64,000 nucleotides of DNA, taken from Streptomyces puniciscabiei (GTDB taxonomy: Bacteria; Actinomycetota; Actinomycetes; Streptomycetales; Streptomycetaceae). The position numbers were made by a program, and so were the translations under genes. The DNA lies in contig NZ_VFNX01000001.1 of NCBI RefSeq assembly GCF_006715785.1, positions 2,804,501 to 2,868,500 on the forward strand, read 5' to 3'. Below, piece by piece: positions 27,708 through 36,891 of the stretch. The notes under the pieces were generated by a model. The model was not told the DNA's origin. It ran no database searches and was given only the letters and a program-made list of their open reading frames with translations. Position 1 is the stretch's first letter, and each line of letters opens with the position of its first letter.

Positions 27708-30700
27708 GTGACCACCGAGCTGACCCTGCTGTCCCAAGTCTCCTGCCGCGGCCGGGAGATCACCGCGCCCCGGCTGCGCGGGCTGCTGGCACTGCTCGCG
27801 GAGGAGCCGCGGACCGGCTGCAGCACGGGCCGGCTCGTGGAGGGGCTGTGGACCGAGGAGCTGCCCGAGCGGCCGGGCAAGGCGGTACAGATCCTCGTGT
27901 CCCGGCTGCGGGCGCAGCTGGGTGCCGAGCTGGTGGTGAGCACGCCGGCCGGCTACCGGCTGGCCCTGGACGAGACTCAGATCGACAGCTCCGCGCTGCT
28001 GCTGCACGAGGCGGCCGCCGCCGGGCGCGCCCGGGCGGGCGATCACCGGGGCGCGCTGGCGGAGGCCGAGGCCGGGCTGGCCCTGTGGGACGGGAACACG
28101 GGCGCCGCGGCCGGAGAGGATCTGCACGACCCGGTGGTGGCGTTGCGGACCGTACGGCTCCGGGCGCACCGCGCGCTGGTCCGCTCCCGGGCGCTCGCGC
28201 TCGCCCGGCTGGAGCGGCGGGAGGAGGCCGCGGCCCCCCTGGCCGAACTGGCGCGGGAGCTGCCGCGGGACGAGGAGGTGCTGGCGGAGCTGCTGCGCTG
28301 CGAGGCCGCGACCGCCGGCCGGGCCGCCGCGCTGACCCGGTACGACGCCTGCCGCCGCAGGCTGCGGGAGGAACTGGGGACCGATCCCGGCCCCGGTCTC
28401 AAGGCGGTCTACCAGGAGCTCCTGACCGCGGACGCGCCACCGGTCCGCCACGGCGTGCCGCACGACCCGAACCCGCTGCTGGGCCGGGACGCCGACCTCG
28501 CCGCCGTGGCCGGGCTGCTGCGCGAGGCCCGGGTGGTCACCGTGGCCGGCCCCGGCGGACTGGGCAAGACCCGCCTGTCGCACGCGGTGAGCCGCGCGGC
28601 CGAGCAGCCCGTGGTGCACTTCGTCCCGCTGGCCGGCGTCACCGCCGACGACGACGTGCCCGGTGAGGTGGCCTCGGCGGTCGGCGCCGGGGAGGGCCGG
28701 CAGTTCAGCGGCGGCGGGGACGCGGTCAGCGGCATCCTCGCCGCACTGGGCGCCGGTCCCGCGCTGCTGGTGCTGGACAACTGCGAGCACGTCGTCGCGG
28801 GCGCGGCCGCACTCGTCCAGGCGCTCGTGTCGCGGTCCAGTCAGCTGCGGGTCCTGGCCACCAGCCGGGCCCCGCTCGGACTGAGCTCGGAGTCCGTGTA
28901 CGCCCTGCCGGAGCTGTCCCAGGCCACCTCGGTGGAGCTCTTCACCCAGCGGGCGCGGGCCGCCCGGCCCGGCGTGGAACTCCCCCCGGACCTGGTCGCC
29001 GAGATCTGCCGGCACCTGGACGGGCTGCCGCTCGCCGTGGAACTGGCCGCGGCCCGGGTACGCGTGCTGTCCGTGGCCGACATCTGCGACCGCCTCCGGG
29101 ACCGCTTCGCCCTGCTGCGCGGCGGCGCCCGCGACACGCCCGAGCGGCATCGCACCCTGCGGGCCGTGGTCGACTGGAGCTGGAACCTCCTGGACCCCGA
29201 CGGCCAGGCGGCCCTGCGCGCCCTGTCCGTGTTCCCCGGGGGCTTCGCCGAGGACGCGGCGGAGTACGTCCTCGGCGAGACCGGGGACACCCTGGCACTG
29301 CTGGAGCAGCTGGCCGGCCAGTCCCTGATCAAGGTGGACGACAGCCCCTCCGGGGTGCGCTTCCACATGCTGGAGACCCTGCGGGAGTTCGGCGCGGCCA
29401 AGCGCGCCGATGCGGGTGAGGAGGAGCCGGTCACCGACCGGTTCCTCACCTGGGCGCGCGACTTCGGCCGCGCCCACCACGACGCGCTGCTCAGCCACGA
29501 CCCCGCAGCCACCTGGCTGCGCATCCGGGCCGAGCAGGACAACCTCCTGCTGGCGCTGCGGCACGCCCTGGCCCGCGAGGACGGGCCGAGCACGGCCGCC
29601 GTCACCGCCGTACTGGCCTCCCTGTGGGCCACCGACTCCAACTACCTCCGGCTCACCGCCCTCGTCGCCGAGACCGGCGGGCCGCTGTCCCGGTTCCGCC
29701 CCGGCCCGGACGACGTCGAGCCGACCCGCAGCGCGGCGGTCGTGTGCACGGCGAGCCTCTTCATGGGCCACGGCCCGCACGCCGTACGGCAGTTGGTGAC
29801 CCTGCGCCGGCTGCCGCCCGCGCCGCCGGACACCGTGGTGCGGGCGCTCGCGATCGTGCTGTGCGCCGTACCGGACATGCACCCGCCGCGGTACGAGCGG
29901 CTGGAGGAGCTCTGCGCGTCCGAGGCGCCCCTGCTGGCGGGCGTCGCGGCCTGCGTGGCGAGCTACGTCTGGGAGGCCCAGCTCGACACGGAACGCGCGC
30001 TGGCGTACGCCCGCCGGATGCTGCGGGCGCTGGAACCGCTCGGCAATCCGGCCACGGCGCTGCTCAGTCACGGGCGGATCAGCGAGCTGTGCCTGCAGTC
30101 CGAGCGGGGTGCGGAGGCGTACGACCATCTGCGGGCCGCGCTGGAGGCGCTCGGCGAGTTCAACCGGTACGGCGACTGGTCGGACTCCGTCGGGGTCCAC
30201 TCGGGACTGGTGCTCGCCTGCCTGCAGCGCGGGGACGTCGAGGAGGCGGAGTACTGGCTGGGCCTCGCGGCGCTGGACCAGCCGCCGGAGTCCGCCCAGG
30301 TCTTCTCCTCCGACCTGCCGACCAGGGCGGAGATCGCGCTGGCCCGGGGGCTGACCGAGGTCGGACTCGGGCTGTGGCGCCAAGCGGTCGCGCACGTACG
30401 GGAGGTCGGCCTGCTGCACGTCGGTGACCCGTTCGTGGAGCCGTGGTCGCTGGAGCTGCGCTCGGCCGCGCTGGCGGCGCACGCACAGGCCGGCCGGCTG
30501 GAGCCGGTGGCCGGCCTCGCCGAGGAACTGCGGGAGTGGCTGCTCGGCATGCTGTCCGGCACCCCTGCGGACGGCACCCCGGCGGAGGGCGCTCCGGTCG
30601 AACTGCCGGTCCACGGCACGGTGGTGCTGGCGCTGGGCTTCACCGCCCTGGCCCGGGGCGAGGCGGGCGCGGTACGGCTGCTGGCGCTCGCGGAACGGAT

Positions 30701-30890
30701 GCCGGCGGTGCGGGAGTTCCCCACCCTGTCCCTGTCCCGCTCCCGGGAGGCCGCCGAGAACGCCGACAGGGCGGCGTACGCCGACGCGAGATCGAGGTAC
30801 GCCACCCTGAACCGGGAGGAACTACGCGCGGAGGCACTGCGGGAACTGAGCACCCCGTCAGGGGCGTTCACCCCCGCGGCTCACGATTGA
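27708..30890 (+). CDS. AfsR/SARP-type BTAD regulator with NB-ARC ATPase domain
   Basis: 1060 residues. Residues 1-90: OmpR-like winged helix (LVEGLWTEELPERPGKAVQI). About 95-245: BTAD domain (ALLRCEAATAGRAAALTRY). About 250-600: NB-ARC/STAND ATPase with P-loop VAGPGGLGKTRLS (Lys near 286), Walker B ALLVLDNCEHV, ATSRAPLGL and GLPLAVELAAARV. The rest is TPR-like helical repeats. Proteins of this shape are ATP-dependent transcriptional activators, often of secondary metabolism. A leaderless GTG start is suggested by TAACCT 6 nt upstream. The 3' end overlaps the convergent ABC permease gene by 23 nt, so the two transcripts are antisense at their ends. Confidence 0.93.
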   Translation: MTTELTLLSQVSCRGREITAPRLRGLLALLAEEPRTGCSTGRLVEGLWTEELPERPGKAVQILVSRLRAQLGAELVVSTPAGYRLALDETQIDSSALLLHEAAAAGRARAGDHRGALAEAEAGLALWDGNTGAAAGEDLHDPVVALRTVRLRAHRALVRSRALALARLERREEAAAPLAELARELPRDEEVLAELLRCEAATAGRAAALTRYDACRRRLREELGTDPGPGLKAVYQELLTADAPPVRHGVPHDPNPLLGRDADLAAVAGLLREARVVTVAGPGGLGKTRLSHAVSRAAEQPVVHFVPLAGVTADDDVPGEVASAVGAGEGRQFSGGGDAVSGILAALGAGPALLVLDNCEHVVAGAAALVQALVSRSSQLRVLATSRAPLGLSSESVYALPELSQATSVELFTQRARAARPGVELPPDLVAEICRHLDGLPLAVELAAARVRVLSVADICDRLRDRFALLRGGARDTPERHRTLRAVVDWSWNLLDPDGQAALRALSVFPGGFAEDAAEYVLGETGDTLALLEQLAGQSLIKVDDSPSGVRFHMLETLREFGAAKRADAGEEEPVTDRFLTWARDFGRAHHDALLSHDPAATWLRIRAEQDNLLLALRHALAREDGPSTAAVTAVLASLWATDSNYLRLTALVAETGGPLSRFRPGPDDVEPTRSAAVVCTASLFMGHGPHAVRQLVTLRRLPPAPPDTVVRALAIVLCAVPDMHPPRYERLEELCASEAPLLAGVAACVASYVWEAQLDTERALAYARRMLRALEPLGNPATALLSHGRISELCLQSERGAEAYDHLRAALEALGEFNRYGDWSDSVGVHSGLVLACLQRGDVEEAEYWLGLAALDQPPESAQVFSSDLPTRAEIALARGLTEVGLGLWRQAVAHVREVGLLHVGDPFVEPWSLELRSAALAAHAQAGRLEPVAGLAEELREWLLGMLSGTPADGTPAEGAPVELPVHGTVVLALGFTALARGEAGAVRLLALAERMPAVREFPTLSLSRSREAAENADRAAYADARSRYATLNREELRAEALRELSTPSGAFTPAAHD

Positions 30891-31656
30891 ACTGCCCCTT
30901 GGCCCAGAAGTAGCCCAGCAGGCTCAGCCCCACACACCACGCCAGAGCCAGCACGGCGTTCGTCGTGCCGATCCCGCTCCCCAGCAACAACCCCCGCAGC
31001 GTCTCGATGAAGGGCGAGAACGGCTGGTACTCGGCGAACCAGCGGAACCAGCCCGGCATGGCGTCCACCGGCACGAACGCGCTGGACAGGAACGGCAGCA
31101 TGACCAGCGGGGTGCCGATGTTGCTGGCGCCCTCCGGGTTGGGGCTGACCAGGCCCATGCCGACCGCGATCCAGGTCAGTCCGAGGGAGACCAGCGCCAT
31201 CAGCCCGGCCGCCGCGAGCCACTCCACCGGCGTGGCGTTCGGCCGGAAGCCGATGGCCAGCCCGATGAGCAGGACGAGCACCACGGCCGCCAACGTCTTG
31301 ATCACGCTGCCGATGACATGGCCGATCAGCACGGAGGCGCGGGAGATCGCCATGGTGCGGAACCGGGCCATGATGCCCTCGGTCATGTCGGTGCACACGG
31401 ACACCGCGGTGCCGAGCGAGGTCATGGCCACGGTCAGGAAGAGGATGCCGGGGACGAGGTAGGCGACGTAGTCGGACCGGTCCGCGTGACCGCCGTTGAT
31501 GCCGGCGCTCATCACGCCGCCGAAGACGTAGACGAAGAGCAGCAGCAGGATGACCGGGGTGAGCAGGAGGTTCAGGGTGAGGGACGGATAGCGGCGCGCG
31601 TGCAGGAGGTTGCGCCGGAGCATGGTGAGGTTGTCGCGGAGGGCGTGGGTGCTCAT
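30868..31656 (-). CDS. ABC-2 type permease (DrrB-like)
   Basis: 262 residues with six membrane helices, including SLTLNLLLTPVILLLLFVYVFGG and VLVLLIGLAIGFRP, and the ABC-2 signature region ASNIGTPLVMLPFLSSAFVP. Forms the membrane pore of a drug-type exporter with the upstream ATPase; the ATG overlaps that gene's stop (ATGA). The 3' end overlaps the convergent AfsR-type gene by 23 nt. Confidence 0.92.
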   Translation of the reverse strand: MSTHALRDNLTMLRRNLLHARRYPSLTLNLLLTPVILLLLFVYVFGGVMSAGINGGHADRSDYVAYLVPGILFLTVAMTSLGTAVSVCTDMTEGIMARFRTMAISRASVLIGHVIGSVIKTLAAVVLVLLIGLAIGFRPNATPVEWLAAAGLMALVSLGLTWIAVGMGLVSPNPEGASNIGTPLVMLPFLSSAFVPVDAMPGWFRWFAEYQPFSPFIETLRGLLLGSGIGTTNAVLALAWCVGLSLLGYFWAKGQFNREPRG

Positions 31657-32627
31657 CGGGCGGTCTCCTTGGTGCTGGACTGGGCGGGAAGGGTGCTGCT
31701 GCCGGTCAGGGCGAAGAACACGTCGTCCAGGTCCGGGGTGTGCACGGACAGCTCGTCGGCCTCGATGCCGGCGGCGTCGAGCCAGTCGAGGACGGCGCGC
31801 AGCTCGCGCTGGCTTCCGTCGCTGGGGATCTGCAGGCTGAGCGCGTCGTCGTCGCGGGTGGTCTCGCGCAGTGCGGTGGCCGCCCGCTCGTACCCCGCCG
31901 GGTCGGTGAAGCGGAGCCGCACATGGCCGCCGGGGACCAGCCGCTTCAGCTCGTCGGCGCTGCCCTCGGCGACGATCCGGCCGCCGTTGAGCACCGCGAT
32001 GCGGTCGGCGAGCTCGTCGGCCTCGTCCAGGTACTGGGTGGTGAGGAAGACGGTCGTACCGCCGGAGACCAGCTCGCGGATGATCTGCCACATGGTGTGG
32101 CGGGAGCGCGGGTCGAGGCCGGTGGTCGGCTCGTCGAGGAAGATGATCCGCGGGTCGCCGACCAGCGTCATGGCGATGTCGAGGCGGCGCTTCATGCCGC
32201 CGGAGTAGGTGGAGGCGGGCTTCCTCGCGGCCTCGACCAGGTCGAAGCGCTCCAGCAGACCGGCGACGACCTGCCGTCCCTCCCGGCGGGAGAGGTGGTG
32301 CAGGTCGGCCATCAGCAGCATGTTCTCCTCGCCGGTGATCAGCCCGTCCACGGCGGAGAACTGCCCGGTGACCCCGATGGCCGCCCGGACCGCCTGGGCG
32401 TCGGCGGTGAGGTCGTGCCCGGCGATCCGCGCCGCGCCGCCGTCGGCGGAGATCAGCGTGGAAAGGATCTTGACCACGGTGGTCTTGCCCGCGCCGTTCG
32501 GTCCGAGCAGGGAGAAGATCGTGCCGGCGGGCACCTGGATGTCGATGCCGTCGAGGACCGTCTTGTCCCCGTAGGCCTTGCGCAACCCGGTGGCCGCGAT
32601 CGCGAGTTCGTGTTCCGTCGTCGTCAT
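31653..32627 (-). CDS. ABC transporter ATPase, daunorubicin-resistance (DrrA) type
   Basis: 324 residues. Walker A LLGPNGAGKTTVV, Q-loop GVTGQFSAVDGLITGEEN (DrrA-like), signature YSGGMKRRLDIAMTL, Walker B IIFLDEPTTGLDPRSR, and H-loop region FLTTQYLDEADELADRI. The C-terminal 90 residues match the DrrA-type extension (VRLRFTDPAGYERA). Powers export through the coupled permease; substrate unknown, likely a hydrophobic drug or metabolite. ATG at 32627. Confidence 0.94.
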   Translation of the reverse strand: MTTTEHELAIAATGLRKAYGDKTVLDGIDIQVPAGTIFSLLGPNGAGKTTVVKILSTLISADGGAARIAGHDLTADAQAVRAAIGVTGQFSAVDGLITGEENMLLMADLHHLSRREGRQVVAGLLERFDLVEAARKPASTYSGGMKRRLDIAMTLVGDPRIIFLDEPTTGLDPRSRHTMWQIIRELVSGGTTVFLTTQYLDEADELADRIAVLNGGRIVAEGSADELKRLVPGGHVRLRFTDPAGYERAATALRETTRDDDALSLQIPSDGSQRELRAVLDWLDAAGIEADELSVHTPDLDDVFFALTGSSTLPAQSSTKETAR

Positions 32628-32804
32628 GCCCCAGAGCGTGCGGCCGGGGCGGTTCAGACCGGCTTCAACCCGGTTTCAGCCGGGCGGGCAGGGCTTCAGC
32701 ACGCTGAAACCCGCAGGTGGGCGGTGGGTGACCGGGGTCGCCACCCCGGCCTTTAGGCTTCTTCTTGCAGGAAAACCGCTTCGGAAACTCGGAATGGGGT
32801 CCCG

Positions 32805-34856
32805 TTGAGCTTCTGGTCGATCTACCAGCACGGCTTCGCGCGCGTCGCCGCGTGTACGGGCCACACCGTCATCGCCGACCCGCCCGCCAACGCCGAGGCG
32901 GTGCTGCGCCACGCGCGCCGGTGTGCCGAGGAGGGCGTCGCGGTCGCCGTGTTCCCGGAGCTGTGCCTGTCCGGGTACGCGATCGACGACCTGCTGCTGC
33001 AGGACGCCATGCTCGACGACGTCGAGAAGGCGCTCGCCAGGATCGTCGCCGAGTCGGCCGAGCTGCTGCCGGTGCTGGTCGTGGGCGCCCCGCTGCGCCA
33101 CCGCGACCGGATCTTCAACTGCGCGGTGGTCGTGCACCGCGGCCGGATCCTGGGCGTCGTACCGAAGTCGTACCCGCCGAACTACCGGGAGTTCTACGAG
33201 CGCCGGCAGATCGCGGGCGGCGACGCCGAGCGCGGCGGGACGATCCGGCTCGGCGGCGCCGAGGTCCCCTTCGGCGTCGATCTGCTCTTCGCCGCGCAGG
33301 ACGTGCCCGGCCTCGTGCTGCACGCGGAGATCTGCGAGGACATGTGGGTGCCGGTGCCCCCGAGCGCGGAGGCGGCCCTCGCCGGGGCGAGCGTCCTCGT
33401 CAACCTCTCGGGCAGCCCGATCACGGTCGGCCGGGCCGAGGACCGCAAGCTGCTGTGCCGCTCGGCGTCCTCGCGCTGTCTCGCCGCGTACGTGTACGCG
33501 GCGGCCGGGCTCGGCGAGTCGACCACCGACCTGTCCTGGGACGGCCAGACCCTGATCTACGAGAACGGGGTGCTGCTGGCCGAGACCGAACGCTTCCCGC
33601 TCGGCGAGCAGTACGCGGTGGCCGACGTGGACCTCGACCTGCTGCGGCAGGAGCGGCAGCGGATGGGCACGTTCGGCGAGAACCGCCGCACCCACGCCGC
33701 GCGCACCGGCGACTTCCGCACGGTGTCGTTCGAGCTGGACCCTCCGGTGACCGATCTGGGCCTGCGCCGCCGCCTCGAACGCTTCCCCTTCGTGCCCGCC
33801 GACGCGGACCGCCTCGCCCTGGACTGCTACGAGGCGTACAACATCCAGGTCGCGGGCCTCCAGCAGCGCCTCGCGTCGATCGGCGGCCCGAAGGTCGTCA
33901 TCGGCGTCTCCGGTGGGCTGGACTCCACGCACGCGCTGATCGTCGCCGCCCGGGCGATGGACCGCGCAGGGCGTCCGCGCAGCGACATCCTCGCCTTCAC
34001 CCTGCCCGGCTTCGCCACCAGCGACCACACCAAGGACAACGCCCACCGGCTGATGCGGGCCCTCGGTGTCACCGCGTCCGAGCTGGACATCACGCCGACC
34101 GCGCGGCTGATGCTGAAGGAGATCGGCCACCCCTTCGCCTCGGGCGAGCCGGTGTACGACGTCACCTTCGAGAACGTCCAGGCGGGCCTGCGCACGGACT
34201 ACCTGTTCCGCCTCGCCAACCAGCGCGGCGGCATCGTCCTCGGCACCGGCGACCTCTCCGAGCTGGCGCTCGGCTGGTCGACGTACGGCGTCGGCGACCA
34301 GATGAGCCACTACAACGTCAACTCCGGCGTGCCGAAGACGCTGATCCAGCACCTGATCCGCTGGGTCATCAGCAGCGAGCAGTTCGACGAGGAGACCGGC
34401 AAGATCCTCGCCGCGATCCTCGACACCGAGATCAGCCCCGAACTCGTCCCCGGCGAGGAGCTGCAGTCCACCGAGTCGAAGATCGGCCCGTACGCGCTGC
34501 ACGACTTCACCCTCTTCCACGTGCTGCGCTACGGCTTCCGCCCCTCCAAGATCGCCTTCCTCGCCTGGCACGCCTGGCACGACGCCGAGTCCGGCGCCTG
34601 GCCCCCGGGCTTCCCGGAGGCCGACCGAGGTTCCTACGACCTCGCGCAGATCCGCCACTGGCTGGAGGTCTTCATCCGCCGCTTCTTCGCGTTCTCCCAG
34701 TTCAAGCGCTCGGCCATGCCGAACGGCCCGAAGGTCTCGGCAGGCGGCTCCCTGTCCCCGCGCGGCGACTGGCGCGCCCCGTCGGACGGCACGGCCCAGG
34801 CCTGGCTGCGGGACCTGGAGCGGTTCGGCCCCCTCGGGGAAGAGGACAGGCAGTAG
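32805..34856 (+). CDS. nadE: glutamine-dependent NAD+ synthetase
   Basis: 683 residues. The N-terminal nitrilase-type glutaminase domain carries the triad Glu in VFPELCLSGYA, Lys in VVPKSYPPNYREFYE and Cys in HAEICEDMWVP. The C-terminal synthetase domain has the pyrophosphatase loop VIGVSGGLDSTHALIV and conserved GDLSELALGWSTYGVGDQM. Converts deamido-NAD+ to NAD+ using ammonia channelled from glutamine, the last step of NAD synthesis. TTG at 32805 is the only start that gives the normal N-terminus (SFWSIYQHGFARVAA); GGGG lies about 7 nt upstream. A TAGGCT -10-like box at 32754-32759 precedes it. Normal length for the two-domain form. Confidence 0.96.
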   Translation: MSFWSIYQHGFARVAACTGHTVIADPPANAEAVLRHARRCAEEGVAVAVFPELCLSGYAIDDLLLQDAMLDDVEKALARIVAESAELLPVLVVGAPLRHRDRIFNCAVVVHRGRILGVVPKSYPPNYREFYERRQIAGGDAERGGTIRLGGAEVPFGVDLLFAAQDVPGLVLHAEICEDMWVPVPPSAEAALAGASVLVNLSGSPITVGRAEDRKLLCRSASSRCLAAYVYAAAGLGESTTDLSWDGQTLIYENGVLLAETERFPLGEQYAVADVDLDLLRQERQRMGTFGENRRTHAARTGDFRTVSFELDPPVTDLGLRRRLERFPFVPADADRLALDCYEAYNIQVAGLQQRLASIGGPKVVIGVSGGLDSTHALIVAARAMDRAGRPRSDILAFTLPGFATSDHTKDNAHRLMRALGVTASELDITPTARLMLKEIGHPFASGEPVYDVTFENVQAGLRTDYLFRLANQRGGIVLGTGDLSELALGWSTYGVGDQMSHYNVNSGVPKTLIQHLIRWVISSEQFDEETGKILAAILDTEISPELVPGEELQSTESKIGPYALHDFTLFHVLRYGFRPSKIAFLAWHAWHDAESGAWPPGFPEADRGSYDLAQIRHWLEVFIRRFFAFSQFKRSAMPNGPKVSAGGSLSPRGDWRAPSDGTAQAWLRDLERFGPLGEEDRQ

Positions 34857-34874
34857 GCGGGCCCACCGCCCGCC
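34856..34874. terminator. short GC-rich hairpin between convergent genes
   Basis: A 7-bp perfect stem (34856-34862 with 34868-34874) and 5-nt loop sits between the nadE stop and the stop of the minus-strand PH-like gene. Small, but well placed for termination in both directions. Confidence 0.5.
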
Positions 34875-34877
34875 GTC

Positions 34878-36089
34878 CTACGCCGGCCGCGGTGCTCCGG
34901 GGTCCGGCGGAGCAGGGAAGCGGGTGGCTCGCCAGGCCAGGGCGAACAGGGCGACCGAGACCGGCGAACCGAGGGCCAGCCAGGTGACCGGTCCGGTCGA
35001 AGCGAGCATGTCCGTGGGGTGGAGGTAGCACAGCGGCAGCAGCCATGCGGCCGTACCGACGAGGGCGCCCACGAACGGCAGATCCGACGGCAGCACCTCG
35101 TCATCGGGCCGCCGACGCCACCGCCCGCGCAGCCGCAGCAGCACCTGGGCCGCCGGATACCCCGCGGCGAGGACGAGCGCGGCCGCCGTGACGGCCACGC
35201 TGCCGCCCGTGATGACGTGGTCGTGCCAGACATATCGCCGCCCGGCGACCTTCATCACCTGGCGGTGCCAGACGGTGAGTTCCACCCGGTCACCGGCCTG
35301 GAAGGCCCGGGCGGCGTCGGAGGACACCCCGAGCCGGTCGGTCGGGGTGCCGTGGGCGAAGTACAGCCAGCTGGTCTGCTTCGGCCCGCGCGGATCCGTC
35401 CGGGAGATCACCGCCGGAAGGGTGGACAGGCAGTCGTACGACGCGGCGCCGGACGCCCCGGCCGGGCAGGGCACGGCACGCTCCCAGGCCCGCTCGTGCG
35501 CCGTGGCGGCCGATACGAACCACGCGGCCGTACCCGCCGCCACGAGCAGCAGCAGGCAGGCACACAGCCGGCCCGCCCAGCCGCTGCCCACACTCTTGCC
35601 GGTGACATATCGGATCCGGCTCGACCCGGGGGTGCCGTACAGGCTGTGCAGCCGGCGCAGCGCGGCCAGCCGTTCGGTGAAGGCCGGTTTGCCGTACGCC
35701 ACGCCGGACGGCTGGGGCAACAGCAGTCTGCGCCCGTTGCGCAGCACCACCATGACCCGCTGGTTCTCCCCGCCCCGGGGCAGGGTCTGCACCCGGACCA
35801 GCAGATCCGCGACCTCCTGCCACGGCACGCTGCGGCGGCGCAGCAACGTCCAGCAGTGCAGCCCGTGCGCGTCCGCACGCGCCCAGCCCGTCACCAGGTA
35901 CAGCGACCACATCGCGGCCCCCACCATGCAGACGCCCAGGGTCACCAGCACGAGGGGGAGGGTGTCCGGCAGCACGCCCGCGCACCCCGGCCCCGCTCCG
36001 GCGAGCAGTCCCCCGCCCGCCCCGAGCAGCACGGACCACCGCACGCCGTGTCTCCAGGGGGATCGGCAGACGATGTCAGAGCTGTTCAC
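34878..36089 (-). CDS. membrane protein with PH-like domain
   Basis: 403 residues. Two N-terminal helices (SVLLGAGGGLLAGAG, PLVLVTLGVCMVGAAMWSLYL) lead into a PH-like segment (ARADAHGLHCWTLLRRRSV, VLRNGRRLLLPQP). Then come a third helix, an extracellular loop of about 110 residues with two Cys (VPCPAGASGAASYDCLSTL) and three more helices. GTG at 36089 has GAGG 2-6 nt upstream and begins just before the first helix; a longer start at 36170 adds a non-membrane stretch I consider untranslated. Function unknown. Confidence 0.7.
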   Translation of the reverse strand: MNSSDIVCRSPWRHGVRWSVLLGAGGGLLAGAGPGCAGVLPDTLPLVLVTLGVCMVGAAMWSLYLVTGWARADAHGLHCWTLLRRRSVPWQEVADLLVRVQTLPRGGENQRVMVVLRNGRRLLLPQPSGVAYGKPAFTERLAALRRLHSLYGTPGSSRIRYVTGKSVGSGWAGRLCACLLLLVAAGTAAWFVSAATAHERAWERAVPCPAGASGAASYDCLSTLPAVISRTDPRGPKQTSWLYFAHGTPTDRLGVSSDAARAFQAGDRVELTVWHRQVMKVAGRRYVWHDHVITGGSVAVTAAALVLAAGYPAAQVLLRLRGRWRRRPDDEVLPSDLPFVGALVGTAAWLLPLCYLHPTDMLASTGPVTWLALGSPVSVALFALAWRATRFPAPPDPGAPRPA

Positions 36090-36174
36090 GCCTCGATTGT
36101 GCGCACCAACACCCGGATGTTCCTGTGCCGTTTCCGGCAATGAAGAGGCGCCCGGCACTGCCCGGACCACGACA

Positions 36175-36891
36175 TCAGGTGTTCCAGGTCTCGTCGTACG
36201 GGTCGTGGGGCACCGGGACCGGTCTGGCTGAACCGACCTTCAGGTAGGGGATGGGACCGCCGTTGACCGGGTCGTGGATCAGCCGGGGGCTGTACGTGCC
36301 GGTCACCTCCAGCCAGGCGTCCGGGCGCAGGACCGGGGGCAGGTCGCCGGTGAGGGCGATCTTGACGGGCTGGGCGTCCGCGGCACAGCAGTTGAGGGCC
36401 ATGCGCACCAGGTACGGCGCGCCCGAGGGGTCCAGGGCGAGGAAACCGGTGACGCGGACCGTGCGGCCCTGCAGGGAACGGCCGTGGCCGTAGGCGGCAC
36501 GCGAGGCGTAGCCGATCACGGTGAGGGGGGCCGGGTCGGCGGCGGGCAGCGGGTCGAGGGCGTACGGCTTCTGCAGGGCCGTACCGGAGTGCAGGGCGCT
36601 GTAGGAGCCGAGGGCGGGCGGGGCGATGAGGATGAGGGCGAGGAGGGGCAGCAACAGGAGCCAGGAGACGCGGGGTTCGGGGTGCGCGTGCGTCTTTGCG
36701 GCGGCGGCCCTGATGCGTCGGCGCTCGTACCAGACCGTCGCCAGCGCCGCCGCGATCAGTACCGCGCCCGAGGCGAGCAGCAGCGGGCGCAGGCCCTCCT
36801 TGACGTACCGCAGGAAGAGGTCGGTGCTGCCCGCGTGGAGGAGGGCTGCGCCGAGCAGGAACATGACGGCGGACTGGGCCTGGCGGTTCAC
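36175..36891 (-). CDS. TIGR03943-family protein (YcgQ-like)
   Basis: 238 residues. Three helices in the first 120 (SAVMFLLGAALLHAGSTD, PLLLASGAVLIAAALATVWY, WLLLLPLLALILIAPPALG), then a soluble domain with RTVRVTGFLALDPSGAPYLVRMALNCCAADAQPV, split here by its CC pair: the fold is OB-like and LNCCAADA is the conserved metal-suggestive motif. GTG at 36891 overlaps the stop of the upstream permease (GTGA). The pair is conserved in bacteria and proposed to be a transporter; metal involvement is inferred from the Cys pair only. Confidence 0.85.
   Translation of the reverse strand: MNRQAQSAVMFLLGAALLHAGSTDLFLRYVKEGLRPLLLASGAVLIAAALATVWYERRRIRAAAAKTHAHPEPRVSWLLLLPLLALILIAPPALGSYSALHSGTALQKPYALDPLPAADPAPLTVIGYASRAAYGHGRSLQGRTVRVTGFLALDPSGAPYLVRMALNCCAADAQPVKIALTGDLPPVLRPDAWLEVTGTYSPRLIHDPVNGGPIPYLKVGSARPVPVPHDPYDETWNT

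Noticed and set aside
25050-30614. Minus-strand open frame of 1854 codons
   Set aside because: Antisense shadow of the permease and AfsR-type genes created by high GC; composition is implausible (Gly/Arg/Gln-rich, no domains).
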